Source: Nocardia flavorosea NBRC 108225 (GTDB lineage: Bacteria; Actinomycetota; Actinomycetes; Mycobacteriales; Mycobacteriaceae). From it: a stretch of 64,000 nt of DNA. Positions 1 through 9,149 of this stretch are shown in pieces. The stretch covers positions 97,173 to 161,172 of the forward strand of contig NZ_BDCG01000014.1 in NCBI RefSeq assembly GCF_001613385.1, given 5' to 3'. Below the pieces are notes generated by a model. That model saw only the letters and a program-made list of their open reading frames with translations. It made no database searches and was not told where the DNA came from. Position 1 is the stretch's first letter; every line of letters begins with the position of its first letter. The translations under genes were made by a program, and so were the position numbers.

Positions 1-129
1 TGCCGGTACGCGGTGATGGCGCGCGGTCTGGCGACAGCACGCGGGTACGCGCCGCCGGCGTACCGTCCGGAACGGCGAGCACCAGCGGTTTCACGCGCCC
101 GGGATACGCATCCCGACCAGGGTAGTTGA
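1..129 (+). CDS. possible 3' tail of an unidentified gene entering from the left edge
   Basis: A plus-strand frame open from base 1 ends in TGA at 127-129 and gives 42 Arg/Ala-rich residues with moderately high third-position GC. No family is recognisable. It could be the C-terminus of a gene that starts outside the window or chance, since GC-rich DNA often stays open in several frames. Confidence 0.25.
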   Translation, partial: CRYAVMARGLATARGYAPPAYRPERRAPAVSRARDTHPDQGS

Positions 130-149
130 CCGGGTCGGGTGGGCTGCAC

Positions 150-177
150 GCCGGGAGGCGGTTGACGGCCTCCCGGC
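150..177 (-). terminator. candidate hairpin terminator after the FKBP gene
   Basis: Arms GCCGGGAGGC (150-159) and GCCTCCCGGC (168-177) are perfect inverted repeats around an 8-nt loop, 40 nt beyond the FKBP stop in the direction of minus-strand transcription. There is no U-run, as is common for actinobacterial terminators. Confidence 0.45.
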
Positions 178-217
178 GGCGGGCGAGGTGGTTCACACCG
201 GCGCCCACCAGCACGGC

Positions 218-799
218 TCAGTCCTGGGGTACCGCCACGGCGTCGGTGACGAAGACCAGTGTCTCGTTGGGCGCGACCCCGTTGCCGCCTGCGCCGTACC
301 CCAGATCCGGCGGGATGATCAGCAGCCGGCGGGCGCCCTGCTGAACTCCTTCGAGGCCCTGCTCCCAGCCGGGGATGACCATGCCGGAGCCGAGGGCCAG
401 CTCGAAAGGTTCACCGCGATCGAAGGAGGAATCCAGCTTCTGCTTGTCCGACCAGGTGACCAGGGCGTAGTTCATGGTCAGCTGATCGCCGGCGGCCGCA
501 CCGGGCCCCGTGCCGGGAACCAGATCCTTCACGACGAGTTGTTCCGGCGGATCGCAATCGTCCGGGATGGTGATCTCGGGTACCTCACCGAAACCACCGG
601 TGACGCCGATATCGTCGGCCGTGCATTCGCGACCCTTCGATGCGGTGGGCGCCCCTTGCGCGGACGCGCTCCGCGGTGCGGACGCCGCGGTCGTGGAGGT
701 AGCGGTGGTCTCGGAAGCGTCGTCCGAACCGCATCCGGTGAGTCCGAACGCGGCCGCGCCCACGGCGGCGACGGCGATGATCCTGCCGAATATCTGCAT
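218..799 (-). CDS. FKBP-type peptidyl-prolyl isomerase lipoprotein
   Basis: The 193-residue protein should catalyse cis-trans isomerisation of X-Pro bonds on the outer face of the membrane. The N-terminus is a lipoprotein signal: a hydrophobic stretch ending in the lipobox LTGC with Cys23 as the lipidation site. A Ser/Thr/Ala linker follows, and the C-terminal half is one FKBP domain with the typical VIPGWEQGLEGV and PDLGYGAGG segments. Length fits secreted actinobacterial FKBPs. The ATG at 799 is right because it places the signal peptide at the start. It is divergent from phosphoketolase, with 370 bp between them. Confidence 0.88.
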   Translation of the reverse strand: MQIFGRIIAVAAVGAAAFGLTGCGSDDASETTATSTTAASAPRSASAQGAPTASKGRECTADDIGVTGGFGEVPEITIPDDCDPPEQLVVKDLVPGTGPGAAAGDQLTMNYALVTWSDKQKLDSSFDRGEPFELALGSGMVIPGWEQGLEGVQQGARRLLIIPPDLGYGAGGNGVAPNETLVFVTDAVAVPQD

Positions 800-1169
800 C
801 CGCCGAGCCTATGGTGCGCCCTCGTGCGTGTCGGAACCCCCTCGGCCGAACCCCGTGCCCCGGGCGTCGAGAACATCGAAACTCCGGGACCGGTCGCACA
901 GGCACTTCGCCGGCAGGGTCCGCCTCTATCCTCCACCGCGAGCCGGGCAGGCGGAACCGCACTACGACGCCGCGGCGGTATTCGGCGGACGCCCCGGTTA
1001 CCGGCCCGCTTCGCGGGTATGCCGCGGGCGAAACGCGGAGAAATCACTGCGGCGTGCACCCGCACGCAAGAATCGCCCCGGACGCGGCACACCTCCAGCT
1101 ATCGTTGGGGGCGTCCGTACCGGCGTGCGGAGTGCCCGGCGCGACCACGACCTCCAGGAGGTTCGGCGT
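800..1169. promoter_or_regulatory. divergent intergenic region between FKBP lipoprotein and phosphoketolase
   Basis: This 370-bp stretch lies between two genes transcribed away from each other and must carry both promoters. I see no credible gene: the frames that cross it are Arg/Pro-rich shadows. A good ribosome binding site (CCAGGAGG, about 1153-1160) precedes the phosphoketolase ATG. No clear operator palindrome was found. Confidence 0.4.
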
Positions 1170-3632
1170 ATGACGCAGTTGGCAAGTGCAGGTGGGGATA
1201 CCGCTGCCGACAATCTCGCCGGTGACGGCGGTGAATCGATCGCGCCCCGCCCTTATGTGCTCTCGGCGACGGCGCAGGGACCGCTCGACGCCGACGAGCT
1301 GGAGCTCCTCGACGCGTGGTGGCGGGCGGCCAATTATCTCTCGGTCGGGCAGATCTATCTGATGGCGAATCCGCTGGTGCGCGAACCGCTGGCACCCGAA
1401 CATGTCAAACCGCGGCTGCTCGGCCATTTCGGCACCGTTCCCGGCCTGAATCTGGTGTGGGTGCACGCGAACCGGGCGATTCTGGCGCGCAACCTGGACG
1501 CGGTGTTCGTGGCCGGGCCCGGGCACGGTGGGCCGGGCCCGAATGCGTGTGCGTGGCTGGAAGGAACCTATTCCGAGCTCTACAGCCATGTACCGCGCGA
1601 TGCGGAAGGGATGCGGGCGTTGTTCGCGCAGTTCTCGTTTCCCGGCGGGGTGCCGAGCCATTGCGCGCCGGAGACACCCGGTTCGTTCCACGAGGGCGGG
1701 GAACTGGGCTATTCGCTGCTGCACGCGTTCGGTGCCGCCCTGGACAACCCGCATCTGACGGTGTTCTGCGTGGTAGGTGACGGTGAGGCCGAAACCGGGC
1801 CGCTGGCGGGCAGCTGGCATGCGAACAAGTTCCTGAACCCGGCCCGCGACGGCGCGGTACTGCCGATTCTCGCGCTGAACGAATACAAGATCGCCAACCC
1901 GACCCTGCTGGCCCGGATCCCCGAAGACGAGCTCTGTTCACTGTTGCGGGGCAACGGTTACGACCCGCTGATCGTCGCCGGCGGCGATCCCGCGCAGGTC
2001 CATCAGGATCTGGCCGCCGCCATGGATGCCTGCCTGGAGCGGATCGCGCAGATCCAGCGCGCCGCCCGCGACGGGACCGATACCGCCCGGCCGCACTGGC
2101 CGATGATCGTGCTGCGGACCCCCAAGGGCTGGACCGGACCGCCGCAGGTCGACGGGGAACCGGTAGAGGGCACGTTCCGCGCGCATCAGGTGCCGTTGCC
2201 CGCCGCCCGCCAGAACGCCGGGCACCGGGCCGTGCTCGAACAGTGGTTGCGGTCCTACCGGCCGGAGGAGCTGTTCGACGAGGCCGGCACCCCGGTCTCG
2301 GAATTGCGGCGGATGGTGCCGGTGGGAGCGAAACGGATGAGTGCGAGCCCCGTGGCCAACGGCGGCGAACTGGTCCGTGATCTGCGGCTACCCGACTGGC
2401 GCGAATACGCGGTGGATGTCGCCGAACCCGGGCGTACCGACCATGAGGCGACCCGCGTGCTGGGCGGCTGGCTCCGCGCCGTCACCGAACTCAATCCGGA
2501 CAACTTCCTCACCTTCGCTCCCGACGAACTGGCCAGCAACCGGTTGCAGGACATTCTCACGGTCACCGGCCGTAACTGGCAGGCCGAGATCGGCCCCGAC
2601 GACGTGAAACTCGACCGCACCGGCCGGGTCGTCGAAGTGCTGTCGGAGCATATGTGCCAGGGCCTGCTGGAGGGATATCTGCTGACCGGGCGGCACGGCG
2701 TCTTCACGTGCTACGAGGCCTTCGTCCATATCGTCGACGCCATGTTCAACCAGCACGCCAAATGGCTCGACGCCAGTGCTCAGGTCCCGTGGCGGCGGCC
2801 GCTGGCGAGCCTGAACTATCTGCTGTCCTCGCATGTCTGGCGACAGGACCACAACGGCTTCACCCACCAGGATCCCGGTTTCCTCGACGTGGTACTGAAC
2901 AAGAAACCCGAGATCGTGCGGGTGTATCTGCCGCCGGACGCCAATACGGTGCTCTCGGTGTACGACCACTGCCTGCGCTCGCGGCACTACGTGAACGTGG
3001 TGGTGGCGGGTAAACAGCCGCAGCCGGACTGGCTGTCGGCCACCGACGCCGCGCTGCACTGCGCCCGCGGTATCGGGATCTGGGAGTGGGCCGGTAACCG
3101 CGACGAACCGGCCACCACCCCGGATGTGGTGCTCGCCTGCGCCGGCGATGTTCCCACCTTGGAAACCCTTGCCGCGGCCTCGATTCTGCGCGAAAAACTG
3201 CCCTGGCTACGAGTGCGGGTGGTGAACGTGGTGGATCTGATGCGCCTGCTGCCGACCGAGGAACACCCGCACGGCTTGCCGGACAGCGAATTCGACACTC
3301 TGTTCACCCGGGACTCCCCCGTGATCTTCGCCTTCCACGGCTACCCGTGGCTGATCCACCGGCTCACCTACCGCCGCACCAACCATTCCGGCCTGCACGT
3401 GCGGGGTTACAAGGAACAGGGCACCACCACCACACCCTTCGATATGGTCATGCTCAACGATCTCGACCGCTACCACCTGGTGATGGATGTGATCGACCGG
3501 GTACCGGCGCTACGGCAGCAGGCGGCGGGGTTGCGACAGGACATGGTGGATGCCCGGCTGCGGGCCCGGACCTGGACCCGGCAACACGGCGAGGACATCC
3601 CCGAGGTGGCGGACTGGCGCTGGCCCGCGTGA
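1170..3632 (+). CDS. xfp: phosphoketolase (xylulose-5-phosphate/fructose-6-phosphate)
   Basis: The 820-residue thiamine-diphosphate enzyme splits xylulose-5-P (or fructose-6-P) with phosphate into acetyl-phosphate and a triose (or tetrose) phosphate. Diagnostic segments are GPGHGGPG near residue 116, the TPP-binding VVGDGEAETGP near 200 with the downstream Asn-Lys-Phe, and HQDPGFLD and HVRGYKEQGTTTTPFDM in the second half. Length matches the family (about 800). The frame is open far upstream, but the ATG at 1170 has a strong AGGAGG and begins the natural N-terminus. It is not obviously in an operon. Substrate preference cannot be read from sequence. Confidence 0.95.
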   Translation: MTQLASAGGDTAADNLAGDGGESIAPRPYVLSATAQGPLDADELELLDAWWRAANYLSVGQIYLMANPLVREPLAPEHVKPRLLGHFGTVPGLNLVWVHANRAILARNLDAVFVAGPGHGGPGPNACAWLEGTYSELYSHVPRDAEGMRALFAQFSFPGGVPSHCAPETPGSFHEGGELGYSLLHAFGAALDNPHLTVFCVVGDGEAETGPLAGSWHANKFLNPARDGAVLPILALNEYKIANPTLLARIPEDELCSLLRGNGYDPLIVAGGDPAQVHQDLAAAMDACLERIAQIQRAARDGTDTARPHWPMIVLRTPKGWTGPPQVDGEPVEGTFRAHQVPLPAARQNAGHRAVLEQWLRSYRPEELFDEAGTPVSELRRMVPVGAKRMSASPVANGGELVRDLRLPDWREYAVDVAEPGRTDHEATRVLGGWLRAVTELNPDNFLTFAPDELASNRLQDILTVTGRNWQAEIGPDDVKLDRTGRVVEVLSEHMCQGLLEGYLLTGRHGVFTCYEAFVHIVDAMFNQHAKWLDASAQVPWRRPLASLNYLLSSHVWRQDHNGFTHQDPGFLDVVLNKKPEIVRVYLPPDANTVLSVYDHCLRSRHYVNVVVAGKQPQPDWLSATDAALHCARGIGIWEWAGNRDEPATTPDVVLACAGDVPTLETLAAASILREKLPWLRVRVVNVVDLMRLLPTEEHPHGLPDSEFDTLFTRDSPVIFAFHGYPWLIHRLTYRRTNHSGLHVRGYKEQGTTTTPFDMVMLNDLDRYHLVMDVIDRVPALRQQAAGLRQDMVDARLRARTWTRQHGEDIPEVADWRWPA

Positions 3633-3715
3633 ACCGGCACCGGCCCGGGGAGAACCGGCGCCGGCCCGGCCGAAACTGCCTTGCCGCACCGGTGTGACTC
3701 GGCCACGATCACAGC

Positions 3716-5554
3716 ATGCTGTTGACGATCACCTGCACACCGGTTGCGGGCAGTGCCATGCCCGCAACCGATCTCGGGTTCCTGCTGCACAAGAACCCGG
3801 ACCGGGTGCAGGAATTCGGATTGTCCTACGGCATTGCGCATGTGCTCTACCCGCAGGCCACCGCCGAGGGCTGCACCGCGGCGCTGTTGCTGGAAGTAGA
3901 CCCGGTACGCCTGGTTCGGGGCCGGGCCAAGGGACCGCAGGCGTTCGCGCTCGGCCAGTATGTGAACGACCGGCCCTACGCCGCATCTTCGCTGTTGTCG
4001 GTGGCGATCGGCGCCGTTTTCCGCAGCGCCTTGCGCGGTGAGTGCACACAGCGCCCGGAACTGGCCCGCACGCCCTTGCCGCTGCGGCTGGAACTCCCGG
4101 CACTCGGCTGCCGGGGCGGCCCCGAACTCGCCGAACGGGTCTTCGCCCCGCTCGGCTGGTCGGTGGACGCCACCCCTCTGCCGCTCGATCCGGCGTTCCC
4201 GGCGTGGGGTGATTCTGCGCATCTGCGTCTCGTACTGACCGGAACGGTGCGACTGGCCGACGCACTCAACCACCTCTACGTCCTGCTGCCTGTCCTCGAC
4301 GGCGCCAAGCACTACTGGCTCGACAACGACGAGGTGGACAAATTGCTCCGCGCCGGCGGGAGCTGGCTGGCCGCTCACCCGGAGCGTGGCTGGATCACCC
4401 GCCGCTACCTCGCCCGCCGCCAGTCGCTGGTCCGCACAGCCCTGGCCCGGCTGGCCGAACTGGACAACTCCGACCCCGAGGAACTCGGCGCCGTCGATGA
4501 AGCGATCCAGGCAGACGAGACCACGACCGAGCCGAACGCCGAAGTCCGGCGCGCCACCGGACCGATAGCCCCTGCGCCCTCCTCGGATGACCCTGCGCCG
4601 ACCACTCCGGCACCGGCCACCTCGGTGCCGGTGGGCACCACAACCGACGAGAACACGAGGCCCGAGGGCGCTGCGGGCAATCCCACCAGCGTGGGCGAGA
4701 ATTCGACCACAACTGCGAGTGTGAACGGTGACGAGCCCGCGCCGACGGCAATACAGCGACCGCCGGAAGTGGTTTCCGCCCTTCACAACGTCACGGACAC
4801 TCCTGTGGGCGCACCGGGCGACGAGGCGTCCGCCGGCACGACGGCAGTCTCCGGTACGTGCCGCCCCCGGCGCGAGCACCCGATTGCGGCCGCGGCCGTG
4901 GGGGCCGATGATGACACCCCCACGCTGCCACTGGCGGCGCAGCGGCGGGCGGCGGTGATTGCCACGCTGCGAGAGGCCGGAGCGGCCCGGGTCCTCGACC
5001 TCGGTTGCGGCGACGGCGCCTTGCTTCGGGAGTTGCTCGGCGACAGCGCTTTCCGAGAGATCATGGGCGTGGATGTCTCCACCCGTGCGCTGTCGATCGC
5101 GCGCCGCCGGTTGCGGCTCGATCGGCTGCCGGAGCCGGTCGCGCGCAGGCTGACCTTGCGGCAGGGATCGCTCACCTATACCGACAGCGCACTGCGCGGA
5201 TTCGACGCGGCCGTGCTGATGGAGGTCATCGAACATATCGATCCGCCGCGGCTGCCCGCGGTCGAGTACGTCGTATTCGGGGCGGCGGCGCCGCAGTCGG
5301 TGCTGGTGACCACGCCCAATGCCGAATACAACGTGCGGTACGACGGTCTGTCGGCAGGCGCGTTCCGCCACAGCGACCATCGTTTCGAATGGAACCGGGC
5401 GGAGTTCCGGTCCTGGGCGCAGGGCATCGCCGGACACTACGGCTACGAGGTCCGGTTCGCACCGATCGGCCACCCCGATCCCGAGGTCGGCCCGCCGACC
5501 CAGCTCGCGGTGTTCACCCGCGCCCACACCGCAACCGAAGGAGCCTCGCAGTGA
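3716..5554 (+). CDS. hen1: bacterial Hen1: 3'-terminal RNA ribose 2'-O-methyltransferase
   Basis: Hen1 works with Pnkp to mend RNA cut by ribotoxins, methylating the 2'-OH at the break. Residues 1 to about 245 form the Hen1 N-terminal domain (FLLHKNPDRVQEF, SYGIAHVLYPQ). The C-terminal methyltransferase has the SAM-binding LDLGCGDGALL near 427. The metal-binding EVIEH (Glu503, Glu506, His507) and a later His in HSDHRFEW match the four manganese ligands known in the family. At 612 residues it is longer than the usual 450-490 because of a Thr/Pro/Ala-rich linker at about 265-405. It overlaps pnkp by GTGA, so the two are translationally coupled. Confidence 0.93.
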   Translation: MLLTITCTPVAGSAMPATDLGFLLHKNPDRVQEFGLSYGIAHVLYPQATAEGCTAALLLEVDPVRLVRGRAKGPQAFALGQYVNDRPYAASSLLSVAIGAVFRSALRGECTQRPELARTPLPLRLELPALGCRGGPELAERVFAPLGWSVDATPLPLDPAFPAWGDSAHLRLVLTGTVRLADALNHLYVLLPVLDGAKHYWLDNDEVDKLLRAGGSWLAAHPERGWITRRYLARRQSLVRTALARLAELDNSDPEELGAVDEAIQADETTTEPNAEVRRATGPIAPAPSSDDPAPTTPAPATSVPVGTTTDENTRPEGAAGNPTSVGENSTTTASVNGDEPAPTAIQRPPEVVSALHNVTDTPVGAPGDEASAGTTAVSGTCRPRREHPIAAAAVGADDDTPTLPLAAQRRAAVIATLREAGAARVLDLGCGDGALLRELLGDSAFREIMGVDVSTRALSIARRRLRLDRLPEPVARRLTLRQGSLTYTDSALRGFDAAVLMEVIEHIDPPRLPAVEYVVFGAAAPQSVLVTTPNAEYNVRYDGLSAGAFRHSDHRFEWNRAEFRSWAQGIAGHYGYEVRFAPIGHPDPEVGPPTQLAVFTRAHTATEGASQ

Positions 5555-8328
5555 CCGATCTCGCCGTACCGGATCTGTGTCTGGTGGTACTCATCGGTTG
5601 CACCGGATCGGGGAAATCGACCTTCGCCCGCACGCATTTCCCGCCGACGTCCGTGATCTCCGCCGATACCTGCCGCGGGCTGGTGAGCGACGACGAGGAC
5701 GACCAGTCGGCGACACCGGAGGCTTTCGCGCTGCTGCACCACATCGTCGGAGTGCGCTTGCGACGCGGGCTGCGGACCGTGGTCGATGCGACCAATGTGC
5801 AGCCGGGCTCCCGCAAGGAACTCGTCGCGCTCGCCCGGGACCACGATGTGCTGCCGGTGGCTATCGTGCTGGATGTACCGGATTCGGTATGCCTGGAACG
5901 GAACGCGCGGCGATCGGATCGCGCCGCGCTGGGCGCCCACGTCGTGCACCGTCAGCAGCGGGAGCTGCGGCGCGGGCTGCGCGGGCTGGAACGCGAGGGA
6001 TTCCGGCGGGTACACACGCTGCGCGGTGCCGAAGAGATCACCGCGGCGCGGATCGTGGACGAACGCCTGTGGAACGACCGCCGCGACCTCACCGGCCCGT
6101 TCGATGTCATCGGCGATATCCACGGCTGCCGATCGGAGCTGGAGACCCTGCTCGCCACACTCGGCTACCGGATCGATCGCGACCCGCAGGGCCGGGCCGT
6201 GGGCGCCTGCCACCCTGGGGGCCGGACCGCGGTTTTCGTCGGCGATCTCGTCGATCGTGGTCCTGATACGCCGGGGGTGCTGCGCTTGGTGATGGGGATG
6301 ACCGCTAACGGAGACGCACTGTGCGTCACCGGTAACCATGAGCACAAACTCGTCCGCGCCCTATCCGGCCGGAAGGTGAAACCGGCCCATGGGCTGGCCG
6401 AATCGCTGACTCAGCTCGCGGCGACCGACGACGAATTCCGGGCGGCCGCACTCGACTTCTGCCGTGGTCTCATCAGCCACTATGTACTCGACGGCGGCCG
6501 GCTGGTCGTGGCCCACGCCGGCTTGAAGCAGCAGTATCACGGGCGGTCGTCCGGACGTGTCCGGTCTTTCGCCATGTACGGCGAGACCACCGGCGAAACC
6601 GACGACTTCGGCCTGCCGGTGCGCTACCCGTGGGCCGAGGAGTACCGCGGCCGGGCGACCGTGCTGTACGGCCACACACCGGTCGCCGGCCTGCGCTGGG
6701 TGAACAACACGCTGTGCCTGGACACCGGTGTGGTTTTCGGTGGGCAGCTGTCGGCGTTGCGGTACCCGGAGCGGCAGACGGTCTCGGTACCGGCCGAGCG
6801 GGTCTGGTACGAACCGGTCCGCCCGCTGGCGCCGGTAGGCGGCGGTCCGGACACCGAGGGCCCCGCGCACCGCGATCCCGGCATTCTCGATCTCGACGAT
6901 GTACTCGGCCGCCGGGTGGTCGAAACCCGCCACCACGGGCGGGTCGGAGTCCAGGAGGAGAACGCGAGCGCGGCACTCGAGGTGATGAGCCGGTTCGCCG
7001 TGGACCCGCGGTGGCTGGTCTATCTGCCGCCGACCATGGCCCCGTGCGCCACCTCCGAATTGCCCGGCTACCTCGAGCATCCCGCGCAGGCATTCGAGTA
7101 CTTCCGCGGTGAGGGCGTGACGCGGGTGGTGTGCGAGGAGAAACATATGGGATCGCGGGCGGTGGTGCTGCTGGCTCGCTCCCCGGAAGTGGCCGCCGAA
7201 CGTTTCGGGGTGGCGCGGGGCACCGGCATGATCTACACCCGCACGGGTCGGCCGTTCTTCGACGAACCCGACCGGACCGAAGCACTGCTGGCCCGGATCC
7301 GCGCGGCGGCCGAAGCCGCCGGACTGTTCGACGAGTTGGGCACCGGCTGGCTCCTGCTCGACACCGAGATCATGCCCTGGTCGGCGAAGGCGCAACAGCT
7401 GCTGCGCAACCAGTACGCCGCGGTCGGCGCCGCGGCGCGGGCCTCGGTCGACACGGCCCGCCAGGTGCTGGCGGCGGTGGCGGCCCGGGGCCAGGATACC
7501 GGCGAGCTGCAGGCCCGAATGAGCGACCGGGCCGCCGATATCGCTGCCTTCACCCGCGCCTACGGCCGCTACTGCTGGCCCGTCGACGGGCTGAACGGGT
7601 TACGGGTGGCACCGTTCGGACTGCTGGCCGGTGAAGGTGCAAATTACGCCGTCCGCGATCATCACTGGCAGCTGGACCTACTCGACCGGCTGGTCGCCGC
7701 CGACCCGGATCTGCTGTCCGCTACCCGGCGGATGACCGTCGACCTCGGCGATCCCGGCAGCGAAGCGACCGCTACCGCGTGGTGGCTGGCGCTGACCGGC
7801 GACGGCGGCGAGGGCATGGTGGTGAAACCGGTGGACGCTCTGGTGCACGCGGCGCCGAAGTCGCGCGGAGCGGCGGCCCGCACAACGACGGGCGCGATCG
7901 GCTCGGCCACTGTGGGAGCCACGACCGACGCAGGCCCCGCGGGAAACGCGGGCAAGGTTCCGGATCGCGCGGGGGACGGCGGCGTCGGCGCGCAGCTGTA
8001 CGGCGGTGAACTGCTCGGGCACGGTGCGGTTGTGACGGGAAACCGTGACAACGGCGTACCGGTGGGCCGACTCGTGCAGCCGGGGGTCAAATGCCGCGGA
8101 CCGGAGTATCTCCGGATCATCTACGGCCCCGAGTATCTGCGACCGGAGAACCTGCATCGCTTGCGGTCCCGTGGTCTGGGCCGGAAACGGGCGCTGGCGC
8201 TGCGTGAGTACGCATTGGGCATGGAGGCTCTGGACCGCCTCGCCGCGGGTGATCCGCTGTGGCGGGTCCACGAGGCGGTGTTCGCGGTGCTGGCACTCGA
8301 ATCCGAACCGATCGATCCGCGACTCTAG
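5551..8328 (+). CDS. pnkp: polynucleotide kinase-phosphatase-ligase Pnkp (RNA repair)
   Basis: The 925-residue protein has three catalytic modules. The 5' kinase has P-loop GCTGSGKST at residues 16-24. The 2',3' phosphatase is of the calcineurin type, with GDIHG near 187, GDLVDRG and TGNHEHK. The ligase-type nucleotidyltransferase has its AMP-accepting Lys in KHMG near 531, GEGMVVKP near 752 and QPGVKCRG near 843. The GTG at 5551 overlaps the hen1 stop. Between GEGMVVKP and QPGVKCRG there are roughly 80 Gly/Thr/Ala-rich residues where the family normally has a short connection. All catalytic signatures survive, so it is probably active. Confidence 0.94.
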   Translation: MTDLAVPDLCLVVLIGCTGSGKSTFARTHFPPTSVISADTCRGLVSDDEDDQSATPEAFALLHHIVGVRLRRGLRTVVDATNVQPGSRKELVALARDHDVLPVAIVLDVPDSVCLERNARRSDRAALGAHVVHRQQRELRRGLRGLEREGFRRVHTLRGAEEITAARIVDERLWNDRRDLTGPFDVIGDIHGCRSELETLLATLGYRIDRDPQGRAVGACHPGGRTAVFVGDLVDRGPDTPGVLRLVMGMTANGDALCVTGNHEHKLVRALSGRKVKPAHGLAESLTQLAATDDEFRAAALDFCRGLISHYVLDGGRLVVAHAGLKQQYHGRSSGRVRSFAMYGETTGETDDFGLPVRYPWAEEYRGRATVLYGHTPVAGLRWVNNTLCLDTGVVFGGQLSALRYPERQTVSVPAERVWYEPVRPLAPVGGGPDTEGPAHRDPGILDLDDVLGRRVVETRHHGRVGVQEENASAALEVMSRFAVDPRWLVYLPPTMAPCATSELPGYLEHPAQAFEYFRGEGVTRVVCEEKHMGSRAVVLLARSPEVAAERFGVARGTGMIYTRTGRPFFDEPDRTEALLARIRAAAEAAGLFDELGTGWLLLDTEIMPWSAKAQQLLRNQYAAVGAAARASVDTARQVLAAVAARGQDTGELQARMSDRAADIAAFTRAYGRYCWPVDGLNGLRVAPFGLLAGEGANYAVRDHHWQLDLLDRLVAADPDLLSATRRMTVDLGDPGSEATATAWWLALTGDGGEGMVVKPVDALVHAAPKSRGAAARTTTGAIGSATVGATTDAGPAGNAGKVPDRAGDGGVGAQLYGGELLGHGAVVTGNRDNGVPVGRLVQPGVKCRGPEYLRIIYGPEYLRPENLHRLRSRGLGRKRALALREYALGMEALDRLAAGDPLWRVHEAVFAVLALESEPIDPRL

Positions 8329-8573
8329 AGGTTTGCGGCCGCGGAGCGCCCCGTGGCCACAACCCTCCTTTGCTGCCCGTTCCTATCGGCGGGTACTCGA
8401 CGGGCCGGCGCCGAGCTGCGGATACGGCAATTCCCTTCCCAATCATGAGAAATAAACGCGCGACTATCCAACACTCGCGTATCGTACCGTTAAACAGCGG
8501 CTCATAGAACAGCGGACCTCGGGTTACCGAATCGCCGTTGAAGTTCTATTCCGCCAAACGAACGGAGCCCATC
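8329..8573. promoter_or_regulatory. intergenic region upstream of the small secreted protein
   Basis: This 245-bp stretch is more AT-rich than its surroundings and has no gene. It holds a near-consensus copy of the TTCCCA-N4-TGGGAA palindrome at 8436-8451 and a GTACCGTTAA sequence near 8484 that resembles one arm of the palindrome upstream of the glutamate dehydrogenase gene. Confidence 0.4.
8436..8451. promoter_or_regulatory. TTCCCA-N4-TGGGAA-type palindrome, one mismatch
   Basis: TTCCCA ATCA TGAGAA lies 122 bp before the secreted-protein start. It has one mismatch to the consensus shared with the ESX, pknG and whiB3 upstream regions. It is the weakest of the eight sites because of its distance. 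Confidence 0.4.
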
Positions 8574-8882
8574 ATGACCATCACCCGCACTCATGAACTG
8601 CTGAAGAAGATCGCCGCAGCCTTCGCCTTGACCGGCGCGTTCGTCCTCGCCCCCGCCGGCCTGACAGTCCAGGCGGCCCAGGCGGACGTCGGCCACAGCA
8701 CCCGGGGTGATTCACACGCAGGTAACGGCACATACAACGACACCCATACGATCCCCGCCGATACCAGCAACCGCAGCGAGCCGGTACACGCGATCCCGGC
8801 ATACCGGAGCGACACCTACGACGGCGACGGCGTCTACCGAGACATCTGCGCGTACAAGCCGTACTTCTACGCTTGCCGATGA
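8574..8882 (+). CDS. small secreted protein of unknown function
   Basis: The 102-residue protein starts with a Sec signal peptide: a basic N-terminus, a hydrophobic core (AFALTGAFVLAPAGLTV) and an AQA-type cleavage site near residue 36. The mature part is about 65 residues, rich in Asp, His, Thr and Tyr, with DxDG-like Asp clusters (TYDGDGVYRDI) and two Cys near the C-terminus that could form a disulfide. The frame extends upstream to a TTG at 8538, but the ATG at 8574 has GGAG 7 nt before it and begins the signal peptide. No family recognised. Confidence 0.72.
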   Translation: MTITRTHELLKKIAAAFALTGAFVLAPAGLTVQAAQADVGHSTRGDSHAGNGTYNDTHTIPADTSNRSEPVHAIPAYRSDTYDGDGVYRDICAYKPYFYACR

Positions 8883-9149
8883 GTCGATCACAGAAGCCGT
8901 GAACCCGATCGGCAGATCATCGGTCTCGTGATGACGAACAGTGGCGCAAAGTCGACCATCGGCAACCAGCCGGTACGATCTCGACCCCGTCACCCACCGC
9001 CCCCGCACAACGGGTCGCTACAGCGCCGATCTCCGATGCGAACCACTTCTCCGAGGTAAGGAGATCAACCCCTTCCGATACGATTCATCGACTGTATGCC
9101 GCCCACCTGGCGGCGACCTCGGCCGGAAGCATCCGGATGATATCCGGCC
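8883..9149. other. intergenic stretch without recognisable content
   Basis: This 267-bp stretch separates convergent genes. I see no gene, strong hairpin or repeat; the short open frames look like chance. Confidence 0.35.

Noticed and set aside
3470..5527. A 685-codon minus-strand frame opposite hen1
   Set aside because: Shadow of hen1, which has full motifs on the plus strand; the minus translation is Arg/Gly/Gln-rich.
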